Notes: a model not told the origin generated them from the sequence alone. DNA of 12,465 bases from Thermoproteota archaeon (GCA_013153895.1 JAADDN010000201.1:1-12465); one strand, 5' to 3'. Positions 1-6,513 are shown, counted from the stretch's first letter. Program-made: numbers and translations.

Positions 1-1311
1 ACCCTCAGTGAATGATCCGCTTGAGAACTTGTGTGCTGAGGCTCCTACTGCGTCTCCGCATGCGAATAGTCCCTCTATTGTTGTCATTCTGTTGTAGCCC
101 CACTGGTACTCTGGTGGTGCTATGTCTTCTGGTCCACTTACCCATGCTCCTGCACATCCTGCGTGTGATCCCATTATGTATGGCTCAGCTACCATTAGCT
201 CTGATGGCTTCTCTGCTGGATCTAGGTTGAGGCATGCCCATAGTAGTGCCTGTGATGGTGTCATGTCTAGGAAGTCCTCCCAACACCATCTCTCCTTTGC
301 TGCTCTCTCCTTTGGATCCTGTACCTCCTTTATTGCTAGGTCATGTCTCATGAATATTGGTCCTCTACCCTCTCTCAGCTCCTCTAACATTATGTGGTTT
401 CTTAGACATGTTGGTAGTGGTGTTGCCTCGACGTATGGTCCGAACTTGTCCTTCATCTGCTTTAGCTTCTCTACTCCTCTCGCGAAGTAGTCCTCTCCTA
501 GTGCGTTCGTGGCCTTACACTTCAGGAATAGGAAGTATGCTCCTACTGGACCGTAACCGTCCTTGAATCTCATTGGTACGAATCTGTTCTCCATCTGTGT
601 CATCTCTGCACCCATCATTATCATCATTGCATATGCGCTTCCACTGTCCCATGGTGGATACCATGTTCTTCCCATACCCTCTCCATGTGATCTTGGTCTG
701 AATATGTGTACTGCTCCTCCTGCAGCCATTATGACTGCCTTTGCTAGGAATATGTAGAGCTTTCCATCTCTTACTCCGAATCCTATTGCTCCAGCTACTC
801 TTCTTGGATTGTTCTTGTCTGGTAGTAAGTGCGTTATGAATACTCTCTCATATAGTGCGTCTACGGACTTCTTTGCTGCCTCTGCAACTATTGGCTTATA
901 TGACTCTCCTGATATTAGTATCTGCCATCTTCCCTCTCTTAGGTACCTTCCTGTCTTTGGATCCTTATATATTGGTAGTCCCCACTCCTCGAATAAGTGT
1001 ACTGTTGAGTCTACGTGTCTAGCAACGTCATATATTAGGTCCTCTCTAACTATTCCCATCAAGTCATTTCTGACATATCTTACATAGTCCTCTGGCGTGT
1101 TCTCTCCCCATCTCATTCCTAGGTATAGGTTGATTGCTGATAGTCCAGCTGCTACTGCTCCACTTCTCTCTGTTGCAGCCTTCTCTACTAGGACGACCTT
1201 GAGCTTCCTGCCCCAGTACTTAGCCTCGTACGCTGCTCCACATCCTGACATTCCGCCGCCTATTATTAGAATGTCACACTCTACCTTTTCTACACCGGTT
1301 GGATATGGCAT
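1..1311 (-). CDS. aprA: Adenylylsulfate (APS) reductase alpha subunit, C-terminus cut by window edge
   Basis: This is the flavoprotein subunit of the AprAB heterodimer. It interconverts adenosine 5'-phosphosulfate and sulfite plus AMP in the cytoplasm and is central to dissimilatory sulfate reduction. The 437 visible residues start at the ATG at 1311 and run open off the left edge; family members are about 630-650 aa, so roughly the last third is missing. An N-terminal FAD-binding Rossmann motif (DILIIGGGMSGCGAAYEA, about 13-30) is followed by VEKAATERSGAVAAGLSAIN (about 42-61). The substrate-side segment ENRFVPMRFKDGYGPVGA (241-258) carries arginines typical of the active site, and a late AHKFSSGSFTEG block (about 426-437) carries the conserved histidine. 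The gene diverges from aprB across 107 bp. A TATA-like element about 32 nt upstream supports this start with a very short leader. Codons are strongly A-ending, with GAG/AAG preferred, as expected for an abundant protein. The identification is very secure. Confidence 0.96.
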   Translation of the reverse strand, partial: MPYPTGVEKVECDILIIGGGMSGCGAAYEAKYWGRKLKVVLVEKAATERSGAVAAGLSAINLYLGMRWGENTPEDYVRYVRNDLMGIVREDLIYDVARHVDSTVHLFEEWGLPIYKDPKTGRYLREGRWQILISGESYKPIVAEAAKKSVDALYERVFITHLLPDKNNPRRVAGAIGFGVRDGKLYIFLAKAVIMAAGGAVHIFRPRSHGEGMGRTWYPPWDSGSAYAMMIMMGAEMTQMENRFVPMRFKDGYGPVGAYFLFLKCKATNALGEDYFARGVEKLKQMKDKFGPYVEATPLPTCLRNHIMLEELREGRGPIFMRHDLAIKEVQDPKERAAKERWCWEDFLDMTPSQALLWACLNLDPAEKPSELMVAEPYIMGSHAGCAGAWVSGPEDIAPPEYQWGYNRMTTIEGLFACGDAVGASAHKFSSGSFTEG

Positions 1312-1339
1312 ACTTGTTACCTAACAGATCAGTCAATGT

Positions 1340-1348
1340 CTTTAACTA
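1340..1348 (-). promoter_or_regulatory. TATA-like element for aprA
   Basis: Read on the minus strand this is an AGTTAAAG-like box centred near 1344, about 33 nt upstream of the aprA ATG at 1311. Archaeal TATA boxes lie about 26 nt before the transcript start, so the leader would be only a few nucleotides. The assignment rests on position and AT content alone. Confidence 0.4.
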
Positions 1349-1385
1349 TTACCATTACGTGCCTCGTTTACACGAATAGGAAGAA

Positions 1386-1393
1386 GCTTAAAA
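1386..1393 (+). promoter_or_regulatory. TATA box for aprB
   Basis: GCTTAAAA is centred near 1390, about 29 nt before the aprB ATG at 1419. This spacing predicts a leaderless or nearly leaderless transcript. No Shine-Dalgarno-like sequence lies in front of the ATG, which agrees with that reading. Confidence 0.55.
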
Positions 1394-1418
1394 GTAGAAG
1401 GATAATCTAATCACAACA

Positions 1419-1865
1419 ATGCCCCCTGTAGTGAACCCTGAGAAGTGTGACGGTTGTAAGGCACTAGCAGTCCCAGCATGCAACTACATATGTCCAAACG
1501 ACCTAATGTACCTAGACAAGACGACAGGAAAGTCATATAACATAGAGCCAGACATGTGCTGGGAGTGCTTCTCCTGCGCAAAGATGTGTCCACAGGGAGC
1601 AATTGAGATAAGACACTACTCAGATGTAGGACCACTAGGAGGAAGACTGATACCAATGAGAGGAACAGACTCCATAATGTGGACAGTAATATACAGATCA
1701 GGTAAGGTACTAAGATTCAAGATGGTCATAAGAACAACACCATGGGGATCAATAAAGGCACCACAGGAGTACCCAGAACCAGACCCAAGCAAGCTTAAGG
1801 AGCCAGTACTCAGCCACGAGCCAGAGAAGCTAGGAGTACCAGAAGTACCAAAACTCAAGAAGTAA
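1419..1865 (+). CDS. aprB: Adenylylsulfate (APS) reductase beta subunit, iron-sulfur protein
   Basis: This is the electron-transfer subunit of AprAB, which passes electrons to the FAD of AprA. At 148 aa it matches the usual AprB length of about 150. The N-terminal half is ferredoxin-like. Two [4Fe-4S] cysteine sets are visible: C10, C13, C21 and C25, then C47, C50, C53 and C57. The tryptophan at 48, next to the second set, sits where the family has a conserved Trp between the clusters. The C-terminal half (MRGTDSIMWTVIYRSGKVLRFK onward) and the proline-rich tail from about 113 match the family tail that wraps around AprA. In well-studied sulfate reducers aprB and aprA form one operon; here they diverge. 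The start is fixed by the MPPVVNPEKCDGC opening and the TATA box about 29 nt upstream. Codons are A-ending like those of aprA. Confidence 0.96.
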   Translation: MPPVVNPEKCDGCKALAVPACNYICPNDLMYLDKTTGKSYNIEPDMCWECFSCAKMCPQGAIEIRHYSDVGPLGGRLIPMRGTDSIMWTVIYRSGKVLRFKMVIRTTPWGSIKAPQEYPEPDPSKLKEPVLSHEPEKLGVPEVPKLKK

Positions 1866-1876
1866 AACACATAACA

Positions 1877-1886
1877 AAATATAAAC
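1877..1886 (+). promoter_or_regulatory. TATA box upstream of the nuclease-like gene
   Basis: AAATATAAAC, in the short gap after aprB, is a good archaeal TATA match. The predicted transcript start is near 1908-1910, which gives the GTG at 1930 a leader of about 20 nt. The gene therefore probably has its own promoter and is not an extension of aprB. Confidence 0.45.
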
Positions 1887-1929
1887 TTATTTCGAACCTC
1901 CCTCTTCTACATTATTATCCTCCAAGAAT

Positions 1930-2634
1930 GTGAAAACATCAAACATTTATGAGAGAATAATTCGAAAACTTATAGAAAATTTACTGACATGTGAGATCCC
2001 TGGAAAAATACCATTAGAAGATTTAAAGAAAAGACTTAAAATAGATAAAGAAGGTTTAATTAATTCAGTAAACATATTACGAGAAATTTTGAAGATCGAG
2101 AATGAGTACCTGATAGTTAACGCTACTAAAGTCGACATTATTGAGCACTGTCTAAGAAGGGGGATATACCTTGACTTAGAGCGAATATCTAGATACATAT
2201 CTTGGCAAGATTTTGAAGAGCTAATCAAGAGGTTCTTTAGAGAATTTGAATATGATTGTATTCATAAGATTAGAATAACTGTCAAAAATCGTAGAATAGA
2301 GATAGACTTGATAGCATATAGAGAGAATGTATTGCTCTTGATAGACTGTAAGAGGTATATAAGATCGAGAGTTAGAAGAGAGATTATTGAAGAGCATGTT
2401 AGAAAAGTTGAAGATATTGCTAAGAATGGTGTAAAAGATCTTCTTGTCAGGTTACCTATAGGGTCAAGATACTTTGAATTTTATTTATATCCTATCGTGA
2501 TAACAGTACACGATATTCCTCACGATCTTGTGTATGGAGTTCCTGTTGTATCTATCTATAAGCTTAGAGATTTTCTTTATAACTTCTATTATAATAGATG
2601 GTCTTATAGATATTTTGTAGTTTACCGCTTTTAA
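1930..2634 (+). CDS. Predicted winged-helix plus PD-(D/E)XK nuclease-fold protein
   Basis: This 234-aa protein is not recognised as a named gene. Residues 1-75 are helical and resemble a winged-helix domain (LEDLKKRLKIDKEGLINSVNIL, then a strand-like EYLIVNATKVDI). Residues 90-145 have the layout of a restriction-endonuclease-like core: a helix with SWQDFEELIKRFF (E97/E98), a strand holding EIDLIA (E124, D126), and a strand ending in DCK (D139, K141). This is the E...D...(D/E)xK pattern of Mrr/RecB-like and Holliday-junction-resolvase-like nucleases. The C-terminal end is basic and rich in Tyr and Phe. It could act in DNA repair or defence, or could bind DNA without cutting it; no partner gene helps decide. 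The start is GTG, because the overlapping ATG at 1928 runs straight into a stop. Its 3' end overlaps the convergent small gene by 71 nt. Confidence 0.72.
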   Translation: MKTSNIYERIIRKLIENLLTCEIPGKIPLEDLKKRLKIDKEGLINSVNILREILKIENEYLIVNATKVDIIEHCLRRGIYLDLERISRYISWQDFEELIKRFFREFEYDCIHKIRITVKNRRIEIDLIAYRENVLLLIDCKRYIRSRVRREIIEEHVRKVEDIAKNGVKDLLVRLPIGSRYFEFYLYPIVITVHDIPHDLVYGVPVVSIYKLRDFLYNFYYNRWSYRYFVVYRF

Positions 2635-2758
2635 AACATTCTTCGCATATGTATACTCTAAATTTGAAATCTATGTGAGGGATCTTTAGATCTATTATTC
2701 GAGTCTTACTATATGGAACTCTTCTAAGACAGAAGAAGCATATTACCTCTCTATTCAC
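2564..2758 (-). CDS. Small four-cysteine (zinc-ribbon-like) protein
   Basis: This 64-aa protein has two CxxC knuckles: C7-x2-C10 near the N-terminus and C38-x2-C41 after about 27 residues. That spacing is typical of a small zinc ribbon. Basic residues and strand-like stretches (IIDLKIPHIDFKFRVYICEEC) fill the loop. The start is GTG at 2758. A TATA element at 2783-2790 lies about 27 nt upstream, which fits a leaderless transcript and supports a real gene. The last 71 nt overlap the 3' end of the convergent nuclease-like gene, so the C-terminal 20 or so residues are constrained by both frames. The function is unknown; a nucleic-acid-binding or protein-contact role is only an inference. The paired cysteines are the main reason for calling it a gene. 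Confidence 0.6.
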   Translation of the reverse strand: MNREVICFFCLRRVPYSKTRIIDLKIPHIDFKFRVYICEECFKSGKLQNIYKTIYYNRSYKENL

Positions 2759-2782
2759 AATATCTCGATTAGTCGTAGATTG

Positions 2783-2790
2783 TTTAAATA
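2783..2790. promoter_or_regulatory. Symmetric TATA element probably shared by two divergent genes
   Basis: TTTAAATA lies almost exactly midway between the GTG start at 2758 (minus) and the GTG start at 2812 (plus), about 27 nt from each. TTTAAA is palindromic, so TBP could assemble in either direction. No second TATA-like box lies at the proper distance for either gene. Confidence 0.5.
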
Positions 2791-2811
2791 TTTCTGAAGA
2801 TATTTCTTGAT

Positions 2812-3492
2812 GTGTTAAATTATGGTACTCTTAAGGCAGAGATAGATCTTCTAGGTTTAATAAATATGAGAGATGATTATAATGCAGCACTAGTGTTAGA
2901 TCATATTCTGAGTTCTCTACATAATGTTAAGAGATTTAGCGAGATCTTGAGAGAACTTTACTATAATACTTGTCTAGTTATTATGCCGGGAAGAGGATTA
3001 GAGAGGCTTGACAAATACATGTTAGATTCTTATGATGCGTTCGTGATCTGTGATAGTGCTGTAGATTATCTATCAGATAAAGACTATACATACTTATTGA
3101 CTGGAAGAGCAGTACTTATTACTGATCTAGATTCTGACTGGAAGAGCTTGTTCAGGTTCTGTAAGACTGTTAAACCAATACTGATAGTTCATGCTCATGG
3201 TGATAATATAGATAGACTTCATAGTATAAAAGTGCTTAATTATGAATATATATGTGGCACTTCTCAGGTACCTGTTGAGTTGAGATATGTAGAATACTGT
3301 GATGGTTTTACTGATGGTGATAGAGCTCTGATTCTAGCGTCTGAGATATCTAGAAGAGTTGATGTATTAGGGTACGATAGTTCTATAACATATTCTTTAA
3401 AGGGGTTTAACTATGTTAAACGTGTGAAACTTAACATACTTTCATATTATATTCATATGTTACGTCTCTCAAAGTCATCATTTATCTACTAG
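2812..3492 (+). CDS. mptE: MptE-like 6-hydroxymethyl-7,8-dihydropterin pyrophosphokinase
   Basis: This is an archaeal (DUF115/MptE-type) enzyme expected to transfer pyrophosphate from ATP to 6-hydroxymethyl-dihydropterin on the route to tetrahydromethanopterin- or folate-type cofactors. At 226 aa it has the family length. Family signatures appear in order: a glycine loop (MPGRGLE, 58-64), a strand with VICDSAVDYL (78-87), ITDLD (103-107), VHAHGDNID (126-134), GTSQV (149-153) and the diagnostic GFTDGDRA (165-172). The glycine loop differs from the commoner GxGPSL form, and a CDSA segment stands where ADGA is usual, so the protein is somewhat diverged. The start is GTG at 2812, positioned about 27 nt from the shared TATA element. 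Its 3' end overlaps the convergent dph6 by 15 nt. Codons are mostly T- or A-ending, unlike the apr genes. Confidence 0.82.
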   Translation: MLNYGTLKAEIDLLGLINMRDDYNAALVLDHILSSLHNVKRFSEILRELYYNTCLVIMPGRGLERLDKYMLDSYDAFVICDSAVDYLSDKDYTYLLTGRAVLITDLDSDWKSLFRFCKTVKPILIVHAHGDNIDRLHSIKVLNYEYICGTSQVPVELRYVEYCDGFTDGDRALILASEISRRVDVLGYDSSITYSLKGFNYVKRVKLNILSYYIHMLRLSKSSFIY

Positions 3493-4164
3493 CTCCATCT
3501 CTTGAACTTCTATTCTAGCACTGTATAGAGACTCTTTAACTATTGTATATTTTTTGAGAAGTATTCTCTTTTTGAAGAGTGGTGCATCGACAACTATAGT
3601 CTCTGCTTCACCACCCTCAAATGCTGGATTATAGCCATACTCATCTGCTTTCTCAATTATCAATTCTACATCCTCTTCTGTAAGCTCTTTTCCTAGCAAC
3701 GATATAGGTAGACCGTATACTGATATCGCTGTTATAATTATCTTGAATCCACTTCTAACTAGATCTCTCATATATTCTGCCTGATCTTTTCTCCAGAGAG
3801 GACAGTACGTTTTTAAGCCTAGTTCTTCACATATTATTGCTATGTTCATTCTCTGATAATCTGATAATAATGCTCCTGTAACTACACCATCAATATTATA
3901 CATTTCTTTCACTTTTTCAAGACCATTCTTCAAATCTATGAGCTCTCTATCCTTTACTCCACATGTTCTAAACTTAATTAAGGGTATTTCTAGAGCTTTA
4001 GATTGAAGATCTGTAACATCTATACAAGGATAATGAAACATGTATGAATCTTCTCTCTCAGGTTTAAATGTCACTAAACATTTAACATCAAAACCGTGTA
4101 ATATAGCCCAATGTAGTGCATAGTTACTATCCTTCCCTCCTGAGTATAGTACACACACCTTCAT
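3478..4164 (-). CDS. dph6: Diphthine-ammonia ligase, PP-loop ATPase family
   Basis: Dph6 carries out the last step of diphthamide formation on the conserved histidine of translation elongation factor 2, amidating diphthine with ammonium and ATP in the cytoplasm. At 228 aa it has the archaeal length. The N-terminal PP-loop is SGGKDS (8-13), preceded by a hydrophobic strand. Further family motifs are VTGALLSDYQR (95-105), YCPLWRKDQ (120-128) and the characteristic FEGGEAET (182-189) followed by DAPLF. The start ATG overlaps the TGA stop of the upstream gene in a TGATG arrangement, so translation is probably coupled and the two genes share a transcript. The 3' end overlaps the convergent mptE-like gene by 15 nt. 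Some members of this family (MJ0570-like) were long annotated only as PP-loop ATP-binding proteins, but the EGGE motif argues for Dph6. Confidence 0.88.
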   Translation of the reverse strand: MKVCVLYSGGKDSNYALHWAILHGFDVKCLVTFKPEREDSYMFHYPCIDVTDLQSKALEIPLIKFRTCGVKDRELIDLKNGLEKVKEMYNIDGVVTGALLSDYQRMNIAIICEELGLKTYCPLWRKDQAEYMRDLVRSGFKIIITAISVYGLPISLLGKELTEEDVELIIEKADEYGYNPAFEGGEAETIVVDAPLFKKRILLKKYTIVKESLYSARIEVQEMELVDK

Positions 4165-5246
4165 CAGAACTCTGTAATCTCTATACCACTCCTATATATT
4201 AAATCTAGTAGAGAATCTAGTGTCCTAGATTTCTTCGATGGTGCTACTAGATATCCTATGCCTTCCTGAACGAATAGAAATGCAGTATTTTTGAAGGTTC
4301 TCGAGTCTTCTAAATAATTATGAAAGTATTCTGCAAATTCTCTTCTAAAAGGTACTGATGTAACTATTATTCTTGCTGAAGATGAATGAAATCTCTCTAA
4401 TCTTCTACTTGGCACTATCCAGGGCATAAACATTATTATTCCATGTTCTCCAGGTCCAAGCATTATGTAGCTTATTAAAGCACCAATCTTCTTACTATAC
4501 TTTACATGTCCCATTCCTGGCTCTATCATCCTGAAAAGTCTCCTAGCTCTAATCTGCTTCAGCTCGTGAAATAGATTTCGAAGCTCATGCATGTCAACAC
4601 AAGGATGAATTATAGGTCTATTAACAGGATCACAGTAGATCACTAACGCATCAATATTGTAGAGTGATGGATCACTAGGATTAACACCATAAAGCTTCTC
4701 AAACATCTCAAATATAGGTTCAACATTCTCTATCAAGCTCTCTAATGCTGCCGCCTTAGCCGGTTCTGATATTACATATTCTATACGATCTTCTACAGGT
4801 ATCTGACATTCATCGTATAGAGATAGGTAGTGAGGAACTATCACGCGATATTCATCAACATGCATTATTAAGCCAATCTTAACTAGATTATTCAAGTCTA
4901 GATCTATGTTACAGAGCTTAAGTATACAGTTCAGCTCTTCCTCACTTATAGGCACATGAGCATTCTTGTTAAAGTACCTGATCACTGGTCTAAGACTTTC
5001 AAACTTATCTCCAGCTCTCTCAATTACTGATCTCGCAATCTCTTCTCCATAGTTTCTTATTATCATGTTTATACATTCATCTTTATCAACATCTCTACAG
5101 TACTCTTCGATAAATATCTTAGCACTATTAATAATATCTCTCCACTTGTCGCCGTATCTTACCTCACAATCTTTCTCAACAATGTTCATATTGTCAGCTA
5201 TGAGAAGTTGATAAGCTGTCTCTAACACATCTACGTTAATGCTCAT
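4164..5246 (-). CDS. Hypothetical protein coupled to dph6
   Basis: This soluble protein of about 360 aa is not assigned to a family. The N-terminal ~90 residues are helical and acidic with several cysteines (C27, C50, C58). Residues about 95-145 could form a winged-helix-like module (PISEEELNCILKLC, then LVKIGLIMHVDEYRVIVPHYL). The C-terminal half alternates strands and helices (LVIYCDPVNRPIIHPCVDMHE, 201-221; AFLFVQEGIGYLVAP, 322-336). No Walker A, nuclease or kinase motif is visible. It precedes dph6 with a TGATG overlap, so both are made from one transcript and a role in diphthamide or translation is possible but unproven. The frame opens further upstream with TTG at 5273 and 5258. I chose the ATG at 5246, which has a GTGAT Shine-Dalgarno-like stretch just before it and a TATA box centred near 5285; a leaderless TTG start at 5258 is the main alternative. 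Confidence 0.75.
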   Translation of the reverse strand: MSINVDVLETAYQLLIADNMNIVEKDCEVRYGDKWRDIINSAKIFIEEYCRDVDKDECINMIIRNYGEEIARSVIERAGDKFESLRPVIRYFNKNAHVPISEEELNCILKLCNIDLDLNNLVKIGLIMHVDEYRVIVPHYLSLYDECQIPVEDRIEYVISEPAKAAALESLIENVEPIFEMFEKLYGVNPSDPSLYNIDALVIYCDPVNRPIIHPCVDMHELRNLFHELKQIRARRLFRMIEPGMGHVKYSKKIGALISYIMLGPGEHGIIMFMPWIVPSRRLERFHSSSARIIVTSVPFRREFAEYFHNYLEDSRTFKNTAFLFVQEGIGYLVAPSKKSRTLDSLLDLIYRSGIEITEF

Positions 5247-5280
5247 TTCATCACTCAACGCGAGAAGTATCAATGTGGAG

Positions 5281-5290
5281 ATTTATATTA
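5281..5290 (-). promoter_or_regulatory. TATA box for the hypothetical-dph6 operon
   Basis: On the minus strand this reads TAATATAAAT, a strong archaeal TATA match centred near 5285. The predicted transcript start is near 5259, next to a TTG codon at 5258 and 13 nt before the ATG at 5246. This argues against the longer TTG start at 5273. Confidence 0.55.
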
Positions 5291-5304
5291 CTTACAGAGC
5301 AGAA

Positions 5305-5314
5305 CTTTATAAAA
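5305..5314 (+). promoter_or_regulatory. TATA box for the plus-strand hypothetical pair
   Basis: CTTTATAAAA is centred near 5309, about 25 nt before the ATG at 5334. This predicts a leaderless transcript. It is separate from the minus-strand TATA box 20 bp to its left, so this divergent pair uses two boxes. Confidence 0.6.
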
Positions 5315-5333
5315 CCACTAGGTAAGATGCATC

Positions 5334-5873
5334 ATGGATCTGGAGACACTGAGTCACATAGTTAGAGAGTTATCTAGAAAGATAACTGATAGAGGAGACG
5401 AGAGAGCACTTAATGAGCTTGTAGATCTGATACTTGATTTAAAAGATAATGATAGAGCTATAAAAATAATAGCACAGTTGCTTCATGACGAGAAAACCTA
5501 TGTACTATCTGATACAGAGATACTTACAAGTGAGGAGAGGAGACTAATAAATGTTGCAGCGCTATATCACGCACTCTACATGCTCTGTAGAGCCTTATCT
5601 AGAAGATTTGAGAAGACTGATATAGATTCTAATAGGCTCATTGAGGCATTATTAGATAGGAATTTAACAGAAACAACGTTAATCCTTGAAGAATGTATTA
5701 GAAGAATACTTTACGGAGATTTAGATGAGAGAAGTAAGGTGTTGAACATGGTGAATAATGTTTTAAATAGGTTAGAGATAAGTGAAGATGATTTGAGAGG
5801 TTACCTTATGCTTAGCCTAGTAATAGAGACGAGAAAGTTAATAGAGAAGCTTTTAGAGAGATCTCAGACATGA
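5334..5873 (+). CDS. Hypothetical all-helical protein
   Basis: This 179-aa protein is unrecognised. The sequence is almost wholly amphipathic helix: charged, leucine-rich stretches such as RALNELVDLILDLKDNDRAIKIIAQLL (about 24-50), LYHALYMLCRALSRRFEK (about 77-94) and a C-terminal VIETRKLIEKLLERS. It has no glycine-rich loops, metal motifs or membrane segments. It may be a helical-bundle or HEAT-like scaffold, but that is inference. The ATG at 5334 is leaderless relative to the TATA box at 5305-5314. The stop overlaps the next gene's ATG in an ATGA arrangement at 5870-5873, so the two are co-translated and may form a complex. The gene is divergent from the hypothetical-dph6 operon across about 90 bp. 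Confidence 0.72.
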   Translation: MDLETLSHIVRELSRKITDRGDERALNELVDLILDLKDNDRAIKIIAQLLHDEKTYVLSDTEILTSEERRLINVAALYHALYMLCRALSRRFEKTDIDSNRLIEALLDRNLTETTLILEECIRRILYGDLDERSKVLNMVNNVLNRLEISEDDLRGYLMLSLVIETRKLIEKLLERSQT

Positions 5874-6139
5874 GGTATAGGAGCATCGAGGAGGTTTTAA
5901 GTAATTTTCTTGATAGAGTATTAAAGGAACTTATTACTAAACCTGAAGTTCAGGGACGATGGATATTGTATATACCTTCAGAGGATAGGTACGAGATCTT
6001 TGATACTAGAGATGAAGCTATCAAATATGTGTATAAGGAGGTCAAGAACACTGAAGTAGTCATTCTTCTTCAGATTCCACTAAGTTCCGAGGAGTCTTAT
6101 GATGCATTTACTAGAATGCTTACTAGCTCTCGTAAATAG
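5870..6139 (+). CDS. Small hypothetical protein, second gene of a coupled pair
   Basis: This 89-aa protein is unrecognised. It has an amphipathic N-terminal helix (SIEEVLSNFLDRVLKELI), then two or three strand-like segments (GRWILYIPSEDRYEIFDTRDEAIKYVY and EVVILLQIPL), suggesting a small alpha/beta fold. The strand-turn-strand followed by a helix (about 30-55) resembles small domains that bind a partner or peptide, but no catalytic residues stand out. Its ATG overlaps the TGA of the preceding helical gene by 4 nt, which fixes the start and implies coupled translation. It ends 22 bp from the stop of the convergent regulator gene. The function is unknown. Confidence 0.68.
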   Translation: MRYRSIEEVLSNFLDRVLKELITKPEVQGRWILYIPSEDRYEIFDTRDEAIKYVYKEVKNTEVVILLQIPLSSEESYDAFTRMLTSSRK

Positions 6140-6161
6140 TATCCTCTTCTTCAGTATCTAT

Positions 6162-6491
6162 CTAATTAGTGTGTACTAACGTTTCTGCTGGAGTTTCAGT
6201 TGATCTAAGTAGCTCCTGTAGCCATGAATACTCATCACTTAATCTATACAGGAACATTCTTCTGCTAGGCTTTATACATGTTATTACTCCCAACTGCTCA
6301 AGCTTCTCTAAGTACTTTCTAACGTTTTTCGGCGCCATACCTACCTCCCTAGCAATACCTCTCAGTGATAGACATCCTCTTCTTGCTAATGTCACTATTA
6401 TCTTCACGTGAATCGATTCTCGTGATAGTGTCTCTAGGAATCGTATGAATTCTCTTACTAGTCGTTCTGGATTTAGAGGTCTCGTACTCAT
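6162..6491 (-). CDS. Small winged-helix (ArsR-like) transcriptional regulator
   Basis: This 109-aa protein is made largely of one helix-turn-helix domain. After a helix (RLVREFIRFLETLSRESIHVKIIVTLARRG, about 10-39) comes the HTH CLSLRGIAREVGMAPKNVRKYLEKLEQLGVI (40-70), then a wing-like pair of strands (TCIKPSRRMFLYRLSDE, 71-87). The recognition helix around APKNVRKYLEKL is basic. No metal-binding cysteine pair or ligand domain is visible, so the effector is unknown. The ATG at 6491 lies about 26 nt from a TATA box at 6514-6520, indicating a leaderless transcript. It could act locally or globally; the sequence does not say. It is convergent with the hypothetical pair on its left. Confidence 0.8.
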   Translation of the reverse strand: MSTRPLNPERLVREFIRFLETLSRESIHVKIIVTLARRGCLSLRGIAREVGMAPKNVRKYLEKLEQLGVITCIKPSRRMFLYRLSDEYSWLQELLRSTETPAETLVHTN

Positions 6492-6513
6492 GTGTAAAAT
6501 TTGTTTCGGAAGC

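Noticed and set aside
12..1324. Several plus-strand open frames across the aprA region
   Set aside because: They are shadows of aprA on the minus strand; none has recognisable motifs.
1411..1870. Two minus-strand frames over aprB
   Set aside because: They are antisense shadows of aprB, whose cysteine motifs are unmistakable.
5247..5273. TTG start at 5273 for the gene before dph6
   Set aside because: The strong TATA box at 5281-5290 predicts transcription starting near 5259, downstream of this codon.
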